From NCBI RefSeq assembly GCF_003201875.1, contig NZ_QJKD01000015.1:62001-126000 (forward strand): 64,000 nt of DNA, given 5' to 3'. Below are positions 59,234-64,000 of the stretch, one piece after another. The position numbers and the translations under genes are program-made. The notes below the pieces were generated by a model. The model was given only the letters and a program-made list of their open reading frames with translations, did not search any database and was not told the DNA's origin. The stretch is from Hungatella effluvii. Lineage in GTDB: Bacteria > Bacillota > Clostridia > Lachnospirales > Lachnospiraceae. Each line of letters starts with the position of its first letter. The stretch's first letter is position 1.

Positions 59234-59869
59234 ATGTCTACTTACAATGCCAGAGTACCAGCCGACCAGCAGTATCAACTGATCATGGAATGCCGGAGCA
59301 GCGGCCTCACGGATTACCAGTGGTGCAAAGAGCATGGGATACATCCGGGCACTTTTTACAACTGGGTAAGCCGCCTGAGGAAGAAGGCCTGCCATGATAT
59401 ACCGGACTCGGTTTCCAGGGAACATCTTAGTCCTCCTGCTGTGCAGGAAGTGGTCAAGCTGAACCTTATTCCCAAAACAGACAGCAATCCTGGCGGCTTT
59501 CTGTCTGACGGTCCGATTCAAGAAATACCGCAACAGCAGGCTCCACTTGCCGCCATGATAGAAATATCTCTTGGCCGGGCGACCATCCGCATTGCCAATG
59601 GTACGGAACCTGCCATGCTGGACCGGATTCTCAGCCTCGTGAAAGGCTACGTATGCCAGGCGATATTTCTGTGGCCGACAACATTTTCATCGTCTGCGGC
59701 ACGACTGATATGCGAAAGTCCATCGATGGTCTCTGCAGCATTATCCGGGATAAACTTTCTATGGAGCCAAACCAGTCCTCCCTGTTCCTGTTCTGTGGGA
59801 AACGATGTGACCGGATCAAGATCCTGCTCCACGAACCAGATGGATACGTTCTCCTTTATAAAAGGCTGA
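59234..59869 (+). pseudogene. tnpA: IS66 tnpA-like gene with apparent stop-codon loss
   Basis: This is the small DNA-binding protein of IS66 elements. The HTH-like region reads MECRSSGLTDYQWCKEHGIH then PGTFYNWVSRLRKK. The start at 59234 (MSTYNARVPADQQ) follows GGAGG by 11 bp. Relatives normally stop right at the start of tnpB, reading ...VC-stop with the tnpB ATG overlapping. Here the codon at 59657-59659 is CAG where TAG is expected, so the frame runs on to 59869 through tnpB in another frame, adding about 70 unrelated residues. One base change explains this. Whether the extended protein works is unknown. Confidence 0.7.
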
Positions 59870-59994
59870 GCGTCACGCAGGGACGTTATCGTTGGCCACG
59901 AAAAAGCCCGGAAGCTCAGGCCATCACCTGGCGTCAGCTGGACTGGCTGCTCAGCGGGCTTGATATCGAACAGCCCAAAGCGATCCAGGCCTGA
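59653..59994 (+). CDS. tnpB: IS66 TnpB (Orf2) protein
   Basis: This 113-residue protein is the well-conserved second product of IS66-family elements. Signatures are IFIVCGTTDMRKSIDGL, SLFLFCGKRCDRIKILLHEPDG and RYRWPRKSPEAQAITWRQLDWLL. Its ATG overlaps the expected end of tnpA, the normal coupling in this family. The protein is needed for efficient transposition but its biochemical role is unsettled. It looks intact. Confidence 0.9.
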   Translation: MPGDISVADNIFIVCGTTDMRKSIDGLCSIIRDKLSMEPNQSSLFLFCGKRCDRIKILLHEPDGYVLLYKRLSVTQGRYRWPRKSPEAQAITWRQLDWLLSGLDIEQPKAIQA

Positions 59995-60288
59995 CAAAGA
60001 TCTGTTGTGAAATTGCTGAATTTTTCGAGCTGTTTCTCATCCGGGATCGTGGATAACAAATCCGTGTTTTGGGAGTTTGCGGATAAGTTCTCAGGAATCC
60101 ACAGTTTAGCCTGATATGTCGCAGATCCAAAGGCTTATCCTGTGGCTGAAAGCTCGTTTTCTGGTGCTGATCCGAAAATCCTGGAAAGTTATCCACCGTC
60201 ATTATGACGAGACTGCGCTCTGGCAGGATTCGCTTTTTTTCATGATTTCTGGTAAAATAGCAGTAATAAGAAAAGGAGTGGCAAGTCC

Positions 60289-61926
60289 ATGGCACCCAGC
60301 GCTAAGGATATCCAGTTCAGGGAACTGAAGGATACGATCTCACAACTGAATACGACCATCCGTACCCAGAACGACCTGATCCTGTCTCTGCAGCGGATGC
60401 TGGAAGAACGCAATGCCAGGGATGACGAAAAGGACCGGATCATTGCAAATCTGCAGGCACAGCTCGAGTATTTCAAGCAGAAACTTTTTGGCAGTTCCAG
60501 CGAGAAACGGAATGATCTTCCCGGGCAGATGAACCTGTTTTCGGAGACTGTATCCGAGGAGGAACTCATCGAACCGGAATTCATTGAACCGAATACCGGT
60601 AAGAAGAAACGTAAGCCCAAAGCGGGTTATAACGAGATGTTTGCTGATCTCCCAGTCTGCCGTGTGGAGGTGGATACCCTGACCGAGGAGCAAAAGCACT
60701 GTCCGTTGTGTAAGAGCCGGATGGTCCCGATCGGTCACGAGGAGATCCGGACCGAGATCCGATATACCCGGGCGAAGCTGGAACGTGTCATCTATATCGC
60801 GGCCACATATGGCTGCCCCGTCTGCAAAGAAACAGAAGATCCACAGTTTATCAAAGACGAAGGAGTCCCTGCATTGATCCCTGGCAGCTATGCGTCTTCC
60901 TCACTGGTGTCCCACATCATGTACGAGAAATATGCAGATGCGCTCCCTCTGTACCGACAGGAAAAAGGCTTTGAACTTCTTGGTGTCAGCATCAGCCGGA
61001 CTACGATGGCCGGCTGGATCATCACCTGCGCACAGGATTATCTGCAGCCGGTGTATGACTACTTTCACAGACAGCTGTTGAAAAGACACTATCTTATGGC
61101 AGACGAAACACCCATCCAGGTGTTAAAGGAACCAGACCGCCGGCCCCAGAGCAAGTCCTACGTCTGGCTGATGCGTTCCGGAGAAGACCGGCTGCCGCCT
61201 ATCATCCTGTATCAGTAAACAGAGACCAGGGCAGGAGGAAATGCGGTCGGCTTTCTGGAAGGAATCGATGACGGCACGTATGTGATGGTGGATGGATACA
61301 GTGGCTACAACAAGCTAAAGAAGATACGCCGGTGCTGCTGTTATGCACATATCCGGAGATATCTGATCGAGGCCATTCCAAACGGTCATGATAAGGACTA
61401 CAGCCATCCGGCAGTCCAGGGTGTCCTGTATTGTAACAAGCTGTTCGAATACGAGAGGGTCTATAAAGCAAAAGGACTGTCCTATACCCAGATATACAAG
61501 CGTCGCCTGAAAGATGAAAAACCGGCAGTGGAAGGTTTTATCCGCTGGCTGGATGCACAGAGGCCGGAAAAGGGCAGCCATATGGATCGTGCAGTGACTT
61601 ATATCCGAAATCGAAAAGACACGTTGATGACATATCTCGAAGACGGACGGTGCAGCCTGAGCAACAATCCGTCGGAAAACTCGATCAGACCGGTGACCAT
61701 GGGACGCAAGAACTGGTTGTTCAGTGACAGTCCGGCCGGAGCCAACGCAAGCATAGTAGTTTATAGCATGGTAGAAATGGCGAAAGCTCACGGACTTCAT
61801 CCATACAGCTATATGAAGTACCTGCTGGATAGTCGCCCAAGTACCGATACAAGCGATGCCGAACTCGCGAATCTTGCGCCATGGAGCGAAAAAGCGAGGA
61901 TAGCATGTAGCAATAAATCAGAGTAA
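60289..61926 (+). pseudogene. tnpC: IS66 transposase (TnpC) interrupted by an in-frame stop
   Basis: This is the DDE transposase of the element, reading in one frame from 60289 to 61926 apart from a single TAA at 61216-61218. The first part (309 residues) has the Leu-zipper-like N-terminus, the zinc-finger region CPLCKSRM ... CPVCKE and the first catalytic Asp in MADETPIQVL. The second part (from 61219) has the second Asp in VMVDGYSGYNKL and the Glu in SNNPSENSIRP. Sequence on both sides of the stop matches the family without a gap, so this is a nonsense mutation, and neither half alone contains the full catalytic triad. Confidence 0.88.
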
Positions 61927-61979
61927 CAAGCTAACAACCCTGACATCAGTGGCTGGTGTCGGGGCAAATGTATTGGGGA

Positions 61980-62001
61980 CACCCTGATACTTGGCGCTTA
62001 C
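61980..62001 (-). repeat. Right inverted repeat of the IS66-family element
   Basis: The reverse complement of this 22-bp end reads GTAAGCGCCAAGTATCAG at its start, differing from the left end at two positions. Confidence 0.85.
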
Positions 62002-62135
62002 AGAGAAACTACCGGAGCACATACGAAACCGAAAAAGCAGGATTCAAAGGACCGCAGCATGACTGTGGCTCCATAATTGTCAAGGTACTGGCTGTTGAGC
62101 GTATGCAATATGTGAAGACTATCACCAATTTCTAA
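62002..62135 (+). pseudogene. 3' remnant of an unknown gene cut by the IS element
   Basis: An open frame of about 43 codons begins directly at the IS border and ends with TAA at 62133-62135 (RNYRSTYETEKAGFKG, later VKVLAVERMQYVKTITNF). It has no start or ribosome binding site. The composition is like a real coding end, so it is probably the tail of a gene removed when the IS-linked rearrangement took place. I cannot name the family. Confidence 0.4.
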
Positions 62136-62137
62136 AA

Positions 62138-62467
62138 TTAGCCAAGTGTAATAAACACTCCTCCCAATACAATGCACACAATACCCATTATTTTATTCCT
62201 GGTAATATGCTCATTGAGGAAAAAGTAGGACATAAAAAATGTCCAGATATATGTAATTGAAGTTAATGGAAGAACTACTGAATAATCCATATATCTGAGA
62301 ATAAATATGTTTAGCAGGGCTGATAGAAGATATAAAAATCCGCCAGCGTAAAGCGATGGTGTTAGAAGCAGTATTTGTATTCTATCTGTGCTGGAAGCCT
62401 TTTTCAAAAAGAAACTGGCATATGCTCCTATGATTGTCATAACAAGCAAAATCAAATAATAGCGCAT
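62138..62467 (-). CDS. Small EamA/SMR-type transporter subunit
   Basis: This 109-residue protein with four membrane helices (YYLILLVMTIIGAYASFFLKK, LYAGGFLYLLSALLNIFIL, VVLPLTSITYIWTFFMSYFF, IMGIVCIVLGGVFIT) is of the SMR/EamA fold. The ATG at 62467 has AGGAG 9 bp upstream; an ATG at 62476 lies directly on the ribosome binding site. It follows a gene of the same type, with 1 bp between the first stop and this start. Paired small subunits next to a polyprenyl-sugar transferase resemble ArnE/ArnF, which flip undecaprenyl-phosphate sugars. Confidence 0.82.
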   Translation of the reverse strand: MRYYLILLVMTIIGAYASFFLKKASSTDRIQILLLTPSLYAGGFLYLLSALLNIFILRYMDYSVVLPLTSITYIWTFFMSYFFLNEHITRNKIMGIVCIVLGGVFITLG

Positions 62468-62468
62468 A

Positions 62469-62807
62469 TTATTCATCTCCTCCCGCGATCAGAATAACGC
62501 CGACAATAATAATGAATACACCAGCGCATTTAAGCAAAGATACTTTTTCATGCAAGATTACGAAAGAGAGAAAAATACTGAACACATAGTTAAGACTAAG
62601 CATAGGCTGTAAGACAGATAAGCTGCCAAAGCGATAAGCTACCAGCATAATTAAAGCTCCTATTCCATACAGTAAAAAACCTAAAAAAAGGTATATGGCA
62701 TTGCCATCAGCAGCCAATTTCCAAAGTAACTGTCCCAGGCAGACACATGCTGATGAAAAACACATCAGAATAATCCCTGTTTTGTTTTTTCTTAATGATT
62801 CGAACAT
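62469..62807 (-). CDS. Small EamA/SMR-type transporter subunit
   Basis: This 112-residue four-helix membrane protein is a homologue of the next gene. Spans include TGIILMCFSSACVCLGQLLW, YLFLGFLLYGIGALIMLVAY, YVFSIFLSFVIL and CAGVFIIIVGVILIAG. SMR-type subunits work as dimers; two different adjacent subunits suggest an antiparallel heterodimer. Its partner gene and the GT2 gene 10 bp upstream imply transport of a lipid-linked sugar rather than drugs. Confidence 0.82.
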   Translation of the reverse strand: MFESLRKNKTGIILMCFSSACVCLGQLLWKLAADGNAIYLFLGFLLYGIGALIMLVAYRFGSLSVLQPMLSLNYVFSIFLSFVILHEKVSLLKCAGVFIIIVGVILIAGGDE

Positions 62808-62817
62808 AATCGTTATC

Positions 62818-63615
62818 TCATTTCCCAGGTATGTATTTACCTATCATATTTAAAAATAGTATTTTAAGTAAATCAGAATTGCCCTTAAATAAGCTTATTT
62901 TTGTAGGTACTTTCCCTTTCTGAGGATAGGCACGCGTAACTGGTATTTCGCAAACCTTTAATCCCAATTGGGATGCTCTTGTAGATAGGTACGCAAGTAA
63001 TTCATATGTCACAAATATTTCACGAAACGGCTGTACCCTGGGGTGCGTCAGATAACACCGTGAATAGCCTCGGAATGCATTGGTGGTATCGGTAAAACGG
63101 TGATGTGCTGTTAATGAGATAATCGGGGCATGAATTATTTTTACAGATAAAAGCCTTATCAAAGGTGTATTAATTGCATGACCGCCTTTTACAAACCGTG
63201 AACCTTGAATAAAGTCATACCCCGCTTCTAATTTTTTAATAAAAAAACGGATATCCTCAATGCTGTCTTTATTATTCCCGTCAATCGTGATAATTCCTTC
63301 ATAGCCTCTTTTTAACGCCCACCAGAATCCCATACGAAGCTGCACACCCTGTTTACCTGGACCTTGTTTAATTAGCAGTGTATTAACCCCGAGAACTTTG
63401 AGGTTTTCCTTTTCGGTCGAGCCATCACTGGAACCACCATCACATATGATAATGTCTGCCATGCTGTCTATTCCATGTTCTTTCGCCCTTTTTAGCTCCT
63501 TCGTAATGCGTTCTCCCTCATTTATGATCGGAATGCATACACAATATTTACTCTGTCGTGTACTATATTCTTCACATGTAAAATCAGGGACTCCGGGGAT
63601 ATCTTTGTAGTTCAT
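62818..63615 (-). CDS. Family 2 glycosyltransferase (polyprenyl-phosphate sugar synthase-like)
   Basis: This 265-residue soluble GT2 enzyme resembles dolichol-phosphate mannose synthase. Motifs are CVCIPIINEGERITKEL, IICDGGSSDGSTE and the metal site GIITIDGNNKD, with a product-site QGSRFVKGGHA. It lacks the C-terminal membrane helices of GtrB. Its ATG overlaps the upstream isomerase stop by 1 bp (TAATG), so the two are coupled. With the paired small transporter downstream it could make and export a polyprenyl-phosphate sugar for modifying a surface polymer. Confidence 0.88.
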   Translation of the reverse strand: MNYKDIPGVPDFTCEEYSTRQSKYCVCIPIINEGERITKELKRAKEHGIDSMADIIICDGGSSDGSTEKENLKVLGVNTLLIKQGPGKQGVQLRMGFWWALKRGYEGIITIDGNNKDSIEDIRFFIKKLEAGYDFIQGSRFVKGGHAINTPLIRLLSVKIIHAPIISLTAHHRFTDTTNAFRGYSRCYLTHPRVQPFREIFVTYELLAYLSTRASQLGLKVCEIPVTRAYPQKGKVPTKISLFKGNSDLLKILFLNMIGKYIPGK

Positions 63616-64000
63616 TATGAAAACACCTCCCTGATATATGTAACTGTGTCAAACACATTTGTAATATCGTTCTGTTTTCCCATTTCAACAGAAACGTAAC
63701 CGGTATAACTGTCTTTTAAAACTCGGGCAAGCGCTTTATGAAGTTCTCTCTTTTCAATAATAGCAAGATTGGGTTCACTGATATGAATATGATTAATGAA
63801 ATGAAGATTGTCAGAAATTATATCCAGGTTTTCTTCATTGTAAATCATCGTTCCAAGATCAAGATTGACCAGGCAGCCGGAAGAAGATATACGCTTTACC
63901 ATATCCAATGCATCTTCAGTTTTGTTCATAAAATTTGTATGATAAATTACGGGATTAGCCTCCAGGGCCAAAACAGTATTTTTCTGTGCTGCATATTCGC
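63615..64000 (-). CDS. Sugar-phosphate isomerase/epimerase, partial
   Basis: This is the C-terminal part of a TIM-barrel enzyme of the xylose-isomerase-like family; the frame stays open to the window edge and the start lies outside. Visible barrel strands and metal-site residues include LALEANPVIY, VNLDLGTMIYNEEN, INHIHISEPN and YVSVEMG, with the Glu, Asp, His and Glu typical of the family's metal ligands. It probably interconverts sugars or related small metabolites and may supply the substrate for the GT2 enzyme encoded next to it. Confidence 0.82.
   Translation of the reverse strand, partial: EYAAQKNTVLALEANPVIYHTNFMNKTEDALDMVKRISSSGCLVNLDLGTMIYNEENLDIISDNLHFINHIHISEPNLAIIEKRELHKALARVLKDSYTGYVSVEMGKQNDITNVFDTVTYIREVFS

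Larger units (their letters stand above)
59085..62001 (+). mobile_element. IS66-family insertion sequence, decayed
   Basis: A three-gene IS66-type element bounded by 22-bp imperfect inverted repeats (59085-59106 and 61980-62001). The tnpA stop appears mutated and the large transposase gene carries an in-frame stop, so the copy should not be autonomous. The 8 bp outside each end differ, so no target-site duplication is visible; the ends may have been brought together by recombination between IS copies. Confidence 0.9.

Noticed and set aside
61216..61218. Programmed readthrough or recoding of the TAA in the IS66 transposase
   Set aside because: No readthrough context or downstream structure stands out, the family normally has an uninterrupted gene, and tnpA of the same copy also looks mutated. 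Simple decay is more likely.

Overview
The window reads as the chromosome of a low-to-moderate G+C Gram-positive anaerobe, most likely a Lachnospiraceae-type clostridium (class Clostridia). Pointers are a YesM/YesN two-component pair, strong AGGAGG-type ribosome binding sites, a Csp-like subtilase with a jelly-roll insert, choline-binding-type cell-wall repeats, LCP and PASTA-kinase proteins, and small zinc-ribbon proteins. This assignment comes from protein character only; no rRNA or tRNA gene was seen.

Layout. (1) 1-10.2 kb, housekeeping and envelope: the end of a sensor kinase with its AraC-type response regulator, a TIGR04086-like membrane protein, a DsrE-like protein, a CNNM/HlyC-type transporter, lspA, a subtilase, a ClpX-type unfoldase and an HtrA protease. 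(2) 10.3-24.2 kb, a minus-strand cell-wall polysaccharide operon. It starts with a thiamine-diphosphate enzyme and runs through two SDR epimerases, a C-methyltransferase-like enzyme, three glycosyltransferases and a polyprenyl-phosphate sugar-1-phosphate transferase to an LCP ligase. The sugar enzymes and transferases would build a lipid-linked glycan and the LCP protein would attach it to the wall. A three-unit iteron-like array and a tyrosine recombinase lie just upstream. A 39-bp repeat encoding the same peptide sits in frame inside two genes of the operon. (3) 25.3-32 kb, loosely packed: a wall-binding repeat protein, small zinc-ribbon and coiled-coil proteins, a 1.1-kb low-complexity gap, a lone contractile-injection-type sheath gene, a Com-like zinc finger and a small sigma factor without a normal start codon.

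(4) 32.1-47.3 kb, the most striking region: one minus-strand operon of about 15 kb. It holds three intact Ser/Thr kinases (one with PASTA domains, one fused to a solute-binding-protein-like outer domain, one soluble and fused to FHA), a PASTA pseudokinase, two PP2C phosphatases, a secreted and membrane-anchored VWA-FHA protein, a multi-span membrane FHA protein, three zinc-ribbon/FHA proteins, a wall-binding repeat protein and an XRE regulator. A good sigma-A-type promoter and inverted repeats lie before it and a strong terminator after it. It looks like a self-contained phospho-signalling system linking outside sensing to FHA readers.

(5) 49.1-62.0 kb, a strongly A+T-rich island starting with a short tyrosine recombinase and ending in a decayed IS66-family element. 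It encodes a GT2-GT32 fusion, a coiled-coil methyltransferase, an unknown membrane protein and a rearranged Dlt-like acyl-transfer set (MBOAT, SGNH protein, adenylating ligase, GNAT, acyl carrier protein). (6) 62.1-64.0 kb: a paired small EamA/SMR transporter, a GT2 enzyme and the end of a sugar-phosphate isomerase, suggesting another lipid-linked sugar pathway that continues past the window.
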